Source of the DNA: Anaerolineae bacterium
GTDB taxonomy: Bacteria > Chloroflexota > Anaerolineae > Promineifilales > Promineifilaceae
Reading direction: 5' to 3'
Length of the DNA stretch: 64,000 nt
Assembly: GCA_030425205.1 (NCBI GenBank)
Contig: JAUIAP010000013.1
Coordinates: 106,169-170,168 of the forward strand
The position numbers were made by a program, and so were the translations under genes. Below, piece after piece: positions 18,436-27,174 of this stretch (positions within the stretch are counted from its first letter, which is position 1; each line of letters opens with the position of its first letter). Under the pieces are notes generated by a model. It worked only from the letters and a program-made list of their open reading frames with translations, ran no database searches and was not told the origin of the DNA.

Positions 18436-21297
18436 ATGTTGAAGCAGCGTTTACAACTTTTGATTGCCTTGTTTATTACTGCCCTAGCCGCCTCTTGTAC
18501 GAGCCAAGAGGCTGACTTCCAACTCCATGCGATTGTTGGTGAGCCAATAGAGCAGGCAGATTCCACGATTACCGGACTGTTGGACGATGATTTTGACTTG
18601 GCATCGGCCGAAATTGCGGTTGAGTTTGCGGCTGGCGAAACGGATGATCCCGGCGCGGCCGACCGCTGGTTTTGGGAACAACGAGCACTCCCAACCAATC
18701 AGATTCCCGTTGAACAGCACAATGCAGCCGTCCAAGCTGAATTGAATAACCTCGACCGTTTTCCACCCTCACGCGCTGGCTGGGAGGAGCTAGGGCCAGC
18801 ACCCCTTAACGATATTACATTTGCAGGACAAAGTGTGCAGGATGCGAGCGGTCGTATGTTGACCGTCGCCGTCCATCCCACAAATCCAAGCACCATCCTT
18901 GCGGGCTCAGCGCAAGGTGGCATCTGGCGTTCCACTGACGGCGGCGCAAGCTATACAAGCGTCTCCGACAACATGCCTACGCTGGCAATCAAGGCGATTC
19001 GCTTCGCTACCAGCGATCCCAATATCGTCTATGCGGGAACGGGCGAGCCGCACGCAAGCACGAGCATTTACGGACGTGGCGTGTTGAAATCAACCAACGG
19101 CGGCCAAACATGGACTCAGCTCCCCATTTCTGGCGCAGGTTGGGATTTTGAATTCTCATCTGTCGCGGGATTGCAGGTCAGCTCAACCAACCCCAACATC
19201 GTTTTTGCGGCGACTGCCCACGTTAACACGGTCGTCGATGCGTTTCAGCCGCCATCTGCCCCGACCACAGGCATCTACAAATCAACCGACGGCGGCCAAA
19301 CGTGGACACTCAGCAAAGCGGCCACACTCTACGACGCATTCCCCACCCACTTGCAGGGCAATGTCGGCTTCCTCGATTTGGAGATGGCACAAAGCAATCC
19401 GAATCTGCTCTTTGCGGCCGAGCTTTTTGGCGGTATTTGGAAAACGACCAATGGGGGCAGCACTTGGTCGCGTATTACGCCGATGAAAGCGGGCGGCGAC
19501 GCGACATTTCCCGCGAGCGTGCCTTATTTCTCGATTCCCAATTCAAACACGCTCGCCTATCAACGCTTTAATGCGGCCGCCTACAACGATGTCCCAGACT
19601 TCTCACGGATCGAGTTAGGATTATCACAGAGCAATCCCAACGTTCTCTACGCTGGCTATGCGACCAATGCGTTTCCCGTTGACGTCAACAACAATGGCAA
19701 CTTTGATGCGCGCATTCAGGCGGGATTGCTGTTCAAGACAACCAACGGCGGCACGTCGTGGACGTGGTTGGGCGATCTGATCGACAATGTGCCAAACTAC
19801 TGTGCCTCACAATGCGATTATGACAATATGGTTGTTGTAAACCCAACCAACGCCAATGATGTCGTAATCGGCGGCAATGCCAACTATTCACGCTATCTCC
19901 CTGATCCGACGACCGCTCCCACCTCCTACTATGACAAGGGATGGACGGGCATGGTGCATCGCACGCTGGACGGGGGCGACAACTGGATCGACACTGCTCC
20001 CCATTGCACCTCTTATGGCCCTCCCGCAGGGATAGATAATATTCGTCCTTGTTTGAGCCGCAGCGCAACAAAAGTCACCCATCCCGATATTCATGACGCA
20101 GCCTATAGCGGCAGCAACATCTATATCGCCAGCGACGGCGGCATCTATCGCACGGTCGCAGCGGGTGCGGGAACCAATGGACTTGACTACACATGGAGCA
20201 ATCTCAACGCAGGTCTTTCGACCATCCAGTTCTACTTCTTTGACATTCACCCCAGCAACCCCGATATCATGTTGGGTGGCTTGCAGGATAACTCGATGGC
20301 CTACATGAGTGGCACGACGTGGGAAGGCTGGGGCTTTGGCGATGGGATATTCGGCGCATTTGATCCTGTCGATCCAAACCACGTTTACTTTGCCTCGCCA
20401 AACGCCATTTTCCACCACAGCTCAGGAGGCGCAAAGGCGGCACTTGATGTCAACGGCAATCTGATCAACGGGTGGCAACAGGTGTGGCCGCCAAACAATG
20501 TGCAGCCATTGTTTATCACCCCCTTTGAAATCGATCCGATCGACACTGAGTACATCTATGCAGGAGCCGCGAATGGGGTTTATGAATCTGGAGATCGCGG
20601 AAATAATTGGTCACAACAGATCAGTACCTCTGGGTTTGGCATACCGACGACAATTTCACTTTCGCCTGTCAATAACGCTCGCGTCTGGGCAGGCAGTAGT
20701 GGCGGCGGGATACATCTACGTGATGAATTTGGGGATCTATACGCGTATGCCGGTGGCAATTTACCCGCGCGTTATGTGACAAAGATCGAGGCATCTCCTA
20801 ACAATGCGGATGTTGTTTACTTCACTTTCAGTGGCTACGCTGCAAATACGCCGGGGCAACCGGGCAAGGTTTACAAGATCACCAAAGACACAACGTGGAA
20901 CACCGTCGACGTGAGTGATTTGACAGGTGATTTACCCGATGTTCCAGTGTCGGCATTTGCGGTTGATCCTGACAATGAAAACACAATGTGGGTCGGCACT
21001 GATGTTGGGACATTTATGACAACGAACGGAGGGGCAAATTGGCAGTCGATTCGTGGCACCATGCCCGTCGTGGCGATCATGGACATGAAGTATGACAACG
21101 CCCGCGATACGCTCTGGGTGGTGACACATGGGCGCGGCGCGTGGCGTTTCACGCTTGCCTCCGTGCCAACCGCGGTCACCCTCGACGCACTTAGCCTTGA
21201 CGCTGCACCACATGCAATTGGGCTGACCGTTGTCATTGCCGTGCTATTTGCCGGTACCATGCTGGTTGTAAGACAGCGGCGCATTCGCTCAGAGTGA
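18436..21297 (+). CDS. BNR/sortilin-like repeat lipoprotein with C-terminal transmembrane helix
   Basis: 953 residues. A lipobox (TALAASC, Cys at 21) marks a lipoprotein. The body contains at least six Asp-box motifs such as STDGGASY, STNGGQTW, STDGGQTW, TTNGGSTW and TTNGGTSW. These mark BNR-type propellers of the sialidase/VPS10 group. Such proteins bind or cleave extracellular polymers. No catalytic residues can be assigned here. A hydrophobic helix near the end is followed by RQRRIRSE. AAGGAG precedes the ATG by nine bases, so the start is firm. Only one TCGGCCGA motif occurs, near the 5' end, and the next is about 2.7 kb later. That is the longest gap in the window, perhaps a sign of later acquisition. 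Confidence 0.85.
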   Translation: MLKQRLQLLIALFITALAASCTSQEADFQLHAIVGEPIEQADSTITGLLDDDFDLASAEIAVEFAAGETDDPGAADRWFWEQRALPTNQIPVEQHNAAVQAELNNLDRFPPSRAGWEELGPAPLNDITFAGQSVQDASGRMLTVAVHPTNPSTILAGSAQGGIWRSTDGGASYTSVSDNMPTLAIKAIRFATSDPNIVYAGTGEPHASTSIYGRGVLKSTNGGQTWTQLPISGAGWDFEFSSVAGLQVSSTNPNIVFAATAHVNTVVDAFQPPSAPTTGIYKSTDGGQTWTLSKAATLYDAFPTHLQGNVGFLDLEMAQSNPNLLFAAELFGGIWKTTNGGSTWSRITPMKAGGDATFPASVPYFSIPNSNTLAYQRFNAAAYNDVPDFSRIELGLSQSNPNVLYAGYATNAFPVDVNNNGNFDARIQAGLLFKTTNGGTSWTWLGDLIDNVPNYCASQCDYDNMVVVNPTNANDVVIGGNANYSRYLPDPTTAPTSYYDKGWTGMVHRTLDGGDNWIDTAPHCTSYGPPAGIDNIRPCLSRSATKVTHPDIHDAAYSGSNIYIASDGGIYRTVAAGAGTNGLDYTWSNLNAGLSTIQFYFFDIHPSNPDIMLGGLQDNSMAYMSGTTWEGWGFGDGIFGAFDPVDPNHVYFASPNAIFHHSSGGAKAALDVNGNLINGWQQVWPPNNVQPLFITPFEIDPIDTEYIYAGAANGVYESGDRGNNWSQQISTSGFGIPTTISLSPVNNARVWAGSSGGGIHLRDEFGDLYAYAGGNLPARYVTKIEASPNNADVVYFTFSGYAANTPGQPGKVYKITKDTTWNTVDVSDLTGDLPDVPVSAFAVDPDNENTMWVGTDVGTFMTTNGGANWQSIRGTMPVVAIMDMKYDNARDTLWVVTHGRGAWRFTLASVPTAVTLDALSLDAAPHAIGLTVVIAVLFAGTMLVVRQRRIRSE

Positions 21298-21326
21298 TCG
21301 GCCGATCTGGCTGTACGCCAAACGCT

Positions 21327-22607
21327 ATGTGGAAAGTTAGATTAACCGCTGTCTTGATGGCAGCGGTTGTTCTTTTGGTGGGCTGTCGTGAGGTGGACAA
21401 TACGCCTGTTGTGCGCTTTTCTGTGTGGGGTGATCCATTGGAACAGGCGGCTTTTCGCGCCGTTGCCGATCGTTTTGAGAAACTTAACCCACATGTGCGC
21501 GTGGAGATAAACGGCCTGCCCGACAAAACTGACTTTTCAGCAAGTTTGGCGACAGAATTTGCCGCAGGCACACCGCCTGATGTCTTCGTGCTCAACTATC
21601 GACGCTTGGCGCAGTTCTACAATCAGGACAGCTTGCAACCGCTCGGCCCATTTTTGGCACAAAGCGATGTGCTCGATGAGTCAGATTTTTATGGGATTGC
21701 GCTCGATGCGTTTCGGGATTCGCAAGGAACGCTTGTGTGCATTCCCCACAATATTTCGAGTCAAGTTATCTACTACAACCGCGATCTGTTCGACAAGGCG
21801 GGTGTGCCATACCCGACCGCATCGTGGGATTGGGAGCAGTTTCGCCAAGCGGCAATCGCGTTGACATCATCAGACCACAACGGTGATGGGGAGCCAGATC
21901 AGTTTGGACTTGGGATGGAGCCGACGATTTTGCGCATGGCGCCGTTTATCTGGCAAAATGGGGGCGAGTTGGTTGATGACTGGGAAAATCCTACGACATT
22001 GACGCTCGATTCGGCCGAATCTCAACAAGCTCTCTCATTTGTCATCGATCTCAGCGTGATCGATGGCGTGTTCCCCAATGCGTCACAAGAGGCGGTGCAG
22101 TCGCAGGGCAATCGCTTTTTGAACGGCAACATTGCCATGTATATCAATAGCCGGCGGATTACACCGACGCTGCGAGAATCGGCCGAATTTAATTGGGACG
22201 TCGCGCCCTTGCCCCACGGCGAACGCGCGGCAACCATCTTGCACAGCGATGGCTACTGCATGTCGCGTAACTCAGAGGTCAGTGCGGTGGCATGGCAGTT
22301 TATTGAGTTTGCCGTGAGTGAAGAGGGTCAGCAAATTGCCAGTCAGCTTGGTCGCGCCGTGCCGTCGTTAAAATCGGTGGCGACAAGTCCCTACTTTCTC
22401 GAACCGACGCAACCGCCCGCCAACGCGCAGGTATGGCTCGATGTCGTTCCCGACCTACGTTTGTTGCCGCGTTTGGAGCATTGGTCGCAAATCGAACGCA
22501 AGGCGGCCGTTACATTTGAGTTGGCCTTTCTCGGTCGACAGCCGCTGATCATCAGTATCAACGAGATTCAGGCGACAAGTGCCGAACGGTTTATGCCGTT
22601 GCGCTGA
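21327..22607 (+). CDS. Extracellular solute-binding lipoprotein, family 1 (sugar ABC type)
   Basis: 426 residues from the ATG at 21327. A GTG at 21294 overlapping the previous stop is possible but would add a poor N-terminus. The lipobox is VLLVGC, with Cys at residue 20. The fold-defining segments (FSVWGDPLEQAAFRAVADRF, DVFVLNYRRLAQF, SSQVIYYNRDLFDKAGVPYP) match carbohydrate-binding proteins of ABC importers. No permease or ATPase gene is adjacent, so it is an orphan that must work with a transporter encoded elsewhere or act as a sensor. Its 3' end overlaps the convergent PLP-enzyme gene by 40 bases. Confidence 0.88.
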   Translation: MWKVRLTAVLMAAVVLLVGCREVDNTPVVRFSVWGDPLEQAAFRAVADRFEKLNPHVRVEINGLPDKTDFSASLATEFAAGTPPDVFVLNYRRLAQFYNQDSLQPLGPFLAQSDVLDESDFYGIALDAFRDSQGTLVCIPHNISSQVIYYNRDLFDKAGVPYPTASWDWEQFRQAAIALTSSDHNGDGEPDQFGLGMEPTILRMAPFIWQNGGELVDDWENPTTLTLDSAESQQALSFVIDLSVIDGVFPNASQEAVQSQGNRFLNGNIAMYINSRRITPTLRESAEFNWDVAPLPHGERAATILHSDGYCMSRNSEVSAVAWQFIEFAVSEEGQQIASQLGRAVPSLKSVATSPYFLEPTQPPANAQVWLDVVPDLRLLPRLEHWSQIERKAAVTFELAFLGRQPLIISINEIQATSAERFMPLR

Positions 22608-23557
22608 ACGGGCAGCAATGCGTTGAATGTTGGCCATGACAACATGCGTCGTGGCGTGTCACCAGTCACTTTTTCGACCCAATCGGGATAGCGGTCGCCA
22701 TTATCGGCCGAAACAACCACAATCTCACGCGCCTCGCTATGTTCAGCTTGGGTCAGCACGGCCGCCGTTGTCGGCCCGACGATAAATCCGTCGTTATACA
22801 GGCAGACACGTTGGGCTAAATCCAGCAGTCTGTCGGGGTCTGCGCTGTAGAGATTTTTTCGGCCGATTGCGTCCAAGTCAGCAATTGGCGGTTTAGAAAT
22901 CCATGCCAAATTGCGCATTCCCTCAACGCGGCGTGCGCGATTGAGCGTGTTTTGCACAACCCGCAAATCAACCCCCGTTCCGTTGAGCGCGTGTGCAAAA
23001 CCTGTCGATGTTCCACCAGAACCAAAGGCAACCCATACCTGTTCCACCTGCGGAACCTGTCGCAACACCTCTGGTGCCGTTCCCTCAAGGTGCGCGCGCC
23101 AATTGTTGTCATTGGTGAATTGACTCGCCCAATAGTACATTTCGGGTTCCGCTTCCAACCTTGTGCGCAGTAGAGCGGTCGCCTCATCTGTGCCGCCATC
23201 TGCAAAAAACAGTTGCGCTCCGAAATCTTCCAAGATGGCACGTTTTTGCTCGCTTAGCGAGTTGGGGCTGTAGTTATGATATTCCAGCCCTAACTCGTGG
23301 CAGACCCATGCCAGCCCGATACCTGTATTGCCCGAAGTGGATTCCGCCACAATCGTGTCCTGCGTCACGTCGCCGTTCAAAATGGCGTGCAGCAGCATAT
23401 TAAGCGCGGGGCGATCCTTAATGCTGCCCGCAGGATTTTTGCCCTCTTCCTTCATGTAAACAGCGCGGTGAGGGGTAAGCCATAGTTTACGAATCGGCGT
23501 ATTGCCAACAAGCGTTGACAAATTCAGCACCTTGTTTTGTAGCGTTGAAACTTGCAT
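22568..23557 (-). CDS. PLP-dependent fold-type II enzyme of the cysteine synthase family
   Basis: 329 residues from the ATG at 23557, chosen because AGGAAAAG stands just upstream. An ATG at 23578 lies before that site. Family motifs are GNTPIRKL, KNPAGSIKDRPALNML with the PLP-binding Lys in SIKDR, the phosphate loop STSGNTGIG, and GSGGTSTG. These place it with cysteine synthase and cystathionine beta-synthase. It could act in cysteine or a related amino acid pathway. No serine acetyltransferase gene is nearby, and divergence in the C-terminal half makes the exact substrate uncertain. It overlaps the convergent lipoprotein gene with no terminator between. Confidence 0.85.
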   Translation of the reverse strand: MQVSTLQNKVLNLSTLVGNTPIRKLWLTPHRAVYMKEEGKNPAGSIKDRPALNMLLHAILNGDVTQDTIVAESTSGNTGIGLAWVCHELGLEYHNYSPNSLSEQKRAILEDFGAQLFFADGGTDEATALLRTRLEAEPEMYYWASQFTNDNNWRAHLEGTAPEVLRQVPQVEQVWVAFGSGGTSTGFAHALNGTGVDLRVVQNTLNRARRVEGMRNLAWISKPPIADLDAIGRKNLYSADPDRLLDLAQRVCLYNDGFIVGPTTAAVLTQAEHSEAREIVVVSADNGDRYPDWVEKVTGDTPRRMLSWPTFNALLPVQRNGINRSALVA

Positions 23558-23671
23558 AACTTTTCCTAGATAGGTCATCTCTCTGATTCAGACGACAGCT
23601 GAAGCGTGATTTATACGTGGCTGATGCGCTAATTGATGGGCATCTAACAGATCTGTCCATCGCTCGCCCCT

Positions 23672-23725
23672 GCTATTTGCAACAAAAAAGCTCAGGCAAA
23701 TGCCCAAGCTCTTGTCGCAAATAGC
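23672..23725 (-). terminator. Intrinsic terminator of coaD
   Basis: On the minus strand, AGCTTGGGCA and TGCCTGAGCT pair (two G-U wobbles) and are followed by six T. An outer pair, GCTATTTGC with GCAAATAGC, extends the stem. The wobbles are stable only in minus-strand RNA, which fits its place downstream of coaD. Confidence 0.75.
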
Positions 23726-23801
23726 GTTTGTAGATGATGTGGTTTATTGCCTATGTTCGCAACTCACGGTCGTAGCAATACACCAAATTACCCATACGAT
23801 G

Positions 23802-24287
23802 CTACTGATATTTTGCACGCAGAGCCAGCTCTACATTTTCTGGCACCATCGAACTGATGTCACCATTGAGCGACGCGATCTCGCGCACCATCGTGCCGCT
23901 CAGAAACATGTGCTCCTCACGGGTCATCAGGGTCAAATACTCGATGTCGGGAGAGAGGCGATGTGTGATTAACGACATGCGAAACTCGAACTCAAAGTCG
24001 GAGAAGATGCGCAGACCGCGAATGATCGCCTTTGCGCCAACTTGGCTAGCAAAGTCGGCGGTCATCCCGCTATAGGTCATGACCCGCACATTGGGGTAGT
24101 CGACGATGTTTTCGTTGATGAGACGGACGCGATTTTCGGCCGAAAACAGCACCTTCTTGATCGGTTGCCCATGATCATAAACGGCGACGATCACCTCATC
24201 AAATAGCTTTGAAGCCCGTTCAAATATATCCAAATGTCCATAATGTACCGGGTCGAATGTTCCCGGACAGATTGCGCGAACGCTCAT
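23802..24287 (-). CDS. coaD: Pantetheine-phosphate adenylyltransferase
   Basis: 161 residues, the usual length. It transfers AMP from ATP to 4'-phosphopantetheine, the penultimate step of coenzyme A synthesis. The nucleotidyltransferase motif is GTFDPVHYGHLDI (HxGH), and LSGTMVREIA stands where the family normally has the ISSxxVREI motif. Central segments (IIRGLRIFSDFEFEFRMSLI) match the family closely. GAGGT precedes the ATG by seven bases. It is transcribed alone and ended by an intrinsic terminator. Confidence 0.94.
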   Translation of the reverse strand: MSVRAICPGTFDPVHYGHLDIFERASKLFDEVIVAVYDHGQPIKKVLFSAENRVRLINENIVDYPNVRVMTYSGMTADFASQVGAKAIIRGLRIFSDFEFEFRMSLITHRLSPDIEYLTLMTREEHMFLSGTMVREIASLNGDISSMVPENVELALRAKYQ

Positions 24288-24497
24288 AAGTTACCTCGAA
24301 TTAGTTGATAATGGCTAGTTGTTAACCACTACAATTGCGAATAGTGGGACGCTGGTATGCAAGTTGCAACCAGCAACGTCTAAATTGTAACGGCGCAGCG
24401 TCTCTCACGCATCCATCGAATTCATGTGGGTGAGATTGGCCGCATTGAGAGTTATTATCGTTTCGTTTTTTCGCCTTCATGCGTAGTATTATGGTTG

Positions 24498-25778
24498 CTA
24501 GGTTTTTTTCGGCCGATTCATAAACAAAACCAACACCGCCATCGTCGCGGGATAGATAGCCGACAGCAGCAGGGATGGCCAATAGTTGCCCGCCATGTCG
24601 CGCCCCACGCCATATATGAGAGGCCCTAGCCCGGAGGCAACGGCCGTGATGGTGCTAGATAAACCTGTGATGGCACCGAGATGGGTTCGGCCGAAATAGT
24701 TTGCATAGACCACATCTCCCGCAATCCGCGCCAAGCCATTTGTCAACCCAAATACCACACCGTACATAATCGCCAACTGCGTGCCGCGAATACTCGTTGA
24801 GGCCAAAATGGTGATGGTTAGCAGCACCAAACCCGCTGCCAGCACATATTTTGTTGCAACGCGGTCGATTAGCCAACCAGCGGGGATACTGACAAAGGAG
24901 GTTGTGAGGGACATGGGCAGAAAAATGGCGGCGGCGAGATCGGCCGAAAGTCCATTGTCGGCAAAAATGCTCACGATATGAAAGGTCAAGCCTGTTCCGA
25001 GCATACTAAACGCCGCAACGCTGATCACGATCAGCCAAAATGCGCTTGTGCGAATCGCTTCGGCACGTGTCCAGTTTTCTTCAACAAAGACCAACTTTTT
25101 GGGATCCGGTTTTCCTGCCACAATCTCTGCATCGCCGTCAGGCAACAAGCCATACAGCTCTGGGCGTTCTCGAAAAAACAGAAAACCGAGCGGAATCATC
25201 GTTCCCACGACCAATGTTCCCAGCAGCCAGTATGTCTCACGCCAGCCAACTTGTGGGATTAGCCAGTTGATTAAGTTGGGAAATAGTCCGACTCCGAGCG
25301 TCGCTGACACCAGTGTGCTGACACCCATCACAAAGCCGCGCCGCCGTACCCACCACTGGTTCATGACGTTACGACTCACCAACGTCATGCTGCTCTGCCC
25401 CAACATTCGCATAAAGATCACGCCGATCAGCAGCATCACGGCGTTCTGGACAAAGCCCATATAGACGCATGCACTCCCAAACGCCAGTGCGATTAGGACG
25501 ACCATTTTGCGGTTGCCACGTCGATCGATGGCGCGACCGATATAGGGCAACGCCAAGCTGCCCGTCACCGTCCCGATTGCGTACAGACTGCTGACAAACG
25601 AACGACTGATTTGCAAATCTTCAATGAAGCGTTCGATGAAAATTGAGAAGGAGTAGGTTTGTCCCGGACTCGACATGATGACGCCGAGCGTGCCAACAAT
25701 TAGGACAACCCAACCGTAGTAAATGGGGGACTTTCGGACGATTCGACTGTTGAGGGGAATGGTTTTTTGATTGTACAT
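24498..25778 (-). CDS. Major facilitator superfamily transporter
   Basis: 426 residues with about twelve hydrophobic segments. The N-terminal YYGWVVLIVGTLGVIM is typical of the oxalate/formate antiporter and monocarboxylate-type MFS branches. The loop between helices 2 and 3 carries the MFS motif A variant GRAIDRRGNRKMV. The substrate is unknown; a small organic anion is the best guess from the subfamily. No recognisable ribosome site precedes the start. A gap of about 200 bases with no visible feature separates it from coaD. Confidence 0.85.
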   Translation of the reverse strand: MYNQKTIPLNSRIVRKSPIYYGWVVLIVGTLGVIMSSPGQTYSFSIFIERFIEDLQISRSFVSSLYAIGTVTGSLALPYIGRAIDRRGNRKMVVLIALAFGSACVYMGFVQNAVMLLIGVIFMRMLGQSSMTLVSRNVMNQWWVRRRGFVMGVSTLVSATLGVGLFPNLINWLIPQVGWRETYWLLGTLVVGTMIPLGFLFFRERPELYGLLPDGDAEIVAGKPDPKKLVFVEENWTRAEAIRTSAFWLIVISVAAFSMLGTGLTFHIVSIFADNGLSADLAAAIFLPMSLTTSFVSIPAGWLIDRVATKYVLAAGLVLLTITILASTSIRGTQLAIMYGVVFGLTNGLARIAGDVVYANYFGRTHLGAITGLSSTITAVASGLGPLIYGVGRDMAGNYWPSLLLSAIYPATMAVLVLFMNRPKKT

Positions 25779-26089
25779 GGTGTGACGAATGAGGACGTTG
25801 TGCCAACATTCGTGCCATTTTGATTGTGGAAAGTCGCATTGCCGACCGACACAACCAAAATTCTAGCGAAAAGGGGCGGTGATGGCTTGTGTATAAAACG
25901 TAAGACGTGCTGCTTCATGCCCGCAATGACAGCGTGCTTCATCAAAATGTGCGCCGTAAGGGTAAATAGTTACTAGTTGCTGGTTGCTAGTGAAAAAAAG
26001 CGTCAACACATTTTCTTACCACTTACCACTAATCACTTACGGCTTCGCCGCCTTATGTTTTACGCTCCAGTTTCCCGTATAATTCCCGC
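25779..26089. other. Intergenic region between divergent genes
   Basis: 311 bases between the MFS gene and the flavin reductase gene. It contains a GTTGCTAGT-family repeat (about 25966-25990), and CGTAAG and CTTACG arms that can pair around it. No coding frame is visible. The -10 box of the flavin reductase gene is at its right end. Confidence 0.5.
26078..26083 (+). promoter_or_regulatory. -10 box of a probable leaderless promoter (flavin reductase gene)
   Basis: A perfect TATAAT ends six bases before the ATG at 26090, and no ribosome site can fit between. The -35 region is weak (TTATGT at 26053, spacing 19). Confidence 0.5.
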
Positions 26090-26560
26090 ATGAACAACTC
26101 AACAGACACCCGCGCCTACCGCAACGCGCTCGGCCGATTTGCGACAGGTGTGACCATCATCACAACCCAAGTTGGTGAGGACGTGCGCGGCATGACGTGC
26201 AATGCGTTTCTATCGATTTCGCTCGATCCACCCCTCGTTGGTATCTCCATCAAGCAGAATGCGACGATGCACGCCTATTTAGAACGGGCGGGGCAGTATG
26301 GGGTCAGCATCTTATCGGCCGATCAGCAGCATCTTTCTAATCACTTTGCGGGCCAACCGCAAATCGATCCAATCCCCTTTATTAACCATGCCAATCTCCC
26401 CGTCATCGACGGTGCTGATGCCCATCTAATCGCCAAGATCGTCCAATCAGTCCCCATTGGCGACCATACGCTCTTTGTGGGGCAAGTGATGCAGTTTCGC
26501 TTTCAAGAATCGGCCGATCCGCTCCTCTTCCACGCTGGAAAATACGCCAACATCCAATGA
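26090..26560 (+). CDS. Flavin reductase-like FMN-binding oxidoreductase
   Basis: 156 residues, the size of the short-chain flavin reductase family (HpaC, ActVB). The start LGRFATGVTIITTQ and the segment GMTCNAFLSISLDPPLVGISI are hallmarks, forming the FMN-binding split barrel. Such proteins pass electrons from NAD(P)H to free flavin for a partner monooxygenase, or act on their own substrate. No monooxygenase gene is adjacent. The stop overlaps the next start (ATGA), so it is co-translated with a histidine phosphatase. Confidence 0.9.
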   Translation: MNNSTDTRAYRNALGRFATGVTIITTQVGEDVRGMTCNAFLSISLDPPLVGISIKQNATMHAYLERAGQYGVSILSADQQHLSNHFAGQPQIDPIPFINHANLPVIDGADAHLIAKIVQSVPIGDHTLFVGQVMQFRFQESADPLLFHAGKYANIQ

Positions 26561-27165
26561 CAACCACCATCTCTCTCGTCCGACACGGCGAGGTTTACAA
26601 CCCGCAAGAACTTTACTATGGACGGCTGCCACGTTTTCGCTTGAGCGCGACGGGGCGTGAACAGGCCGCGACAACGGGCGATTACTTGGCAGGGCAAGCG
26701 GTTACCAGCGTCTATAGCAGCCCGCTGTTACGCGCACGCCAAACGGCAGGCATCATTGCGGCGCGGCTGGCGTTGCCTGTTCATTACGACAAACGCCTGC
26801 TCGAAGTCCATTCCCCACATGACGGCAAGACGCAAGCCAAGATGGCACAGCGCGATTGGGATTTGTATACGGGTTCGTCTGATCAGTTTGAACAACCTGC
26901 TGACATTGTTGAGCGAGTTGTACGGTTTGTCACCGCGATACGCCGTCGTCATCCCGCTCAGCACACGATTGCCGTTTCACACGCGGATCCCCTCGCATGG
27001 GCAACGCTTTGGGCGACGGGTCAGCCGCTTACGTTGCAGGGGCGGCGCAACCTGACAACCTTTGGGCTGCCCGTCGATTATCCGACCTATGCGTGTGTGA
27101 TTTCATTGGTGTTTGTAGATGAGGGCGAAGTGCCGCAGGAAATTCAGTTTTTTGCGCCAACGTAG
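26557..27165 (+). CDS. Histidine phosphatase family protein (phosphoglycerate mutase-like)
   Basis: 202 residues. LVRHGE near the start carries the phospho-accepting His (residue 10), LSATGREQA and SSPLLRARQTA are the usual following motifs, and IAVSHADPLAWA supplies the second catalytic His. The family ranges from cobalamin-pathway CobC phosphatases to acid phosphatases and mutases; the substrate cannot be set from sequence alone. It is coupled to the flavin reductase gene by a four-base overlap and ends close to the convergent membrane-protein gene. Confidence 0.9.
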   Translation: MTTTISLVRHGEVYNPQELYYGRLPRFRLSATGREQAATTGDYLAGQAVTSVYSSPLLRARQTAGIIAARLALPVHYDKRLLEVHSPHDGKTQAKMAQRDWDLYTGSSDQFEQPADIVERVVRFVTAIRRRHPAQHTIAVSHADPLAWATLWATGQPLTLQGRRNLTTFGLPVDYPTYACVISLVFVDEGEVPQEIQFFAPT

Positions 27166-27174
27166 GGGTAGACT

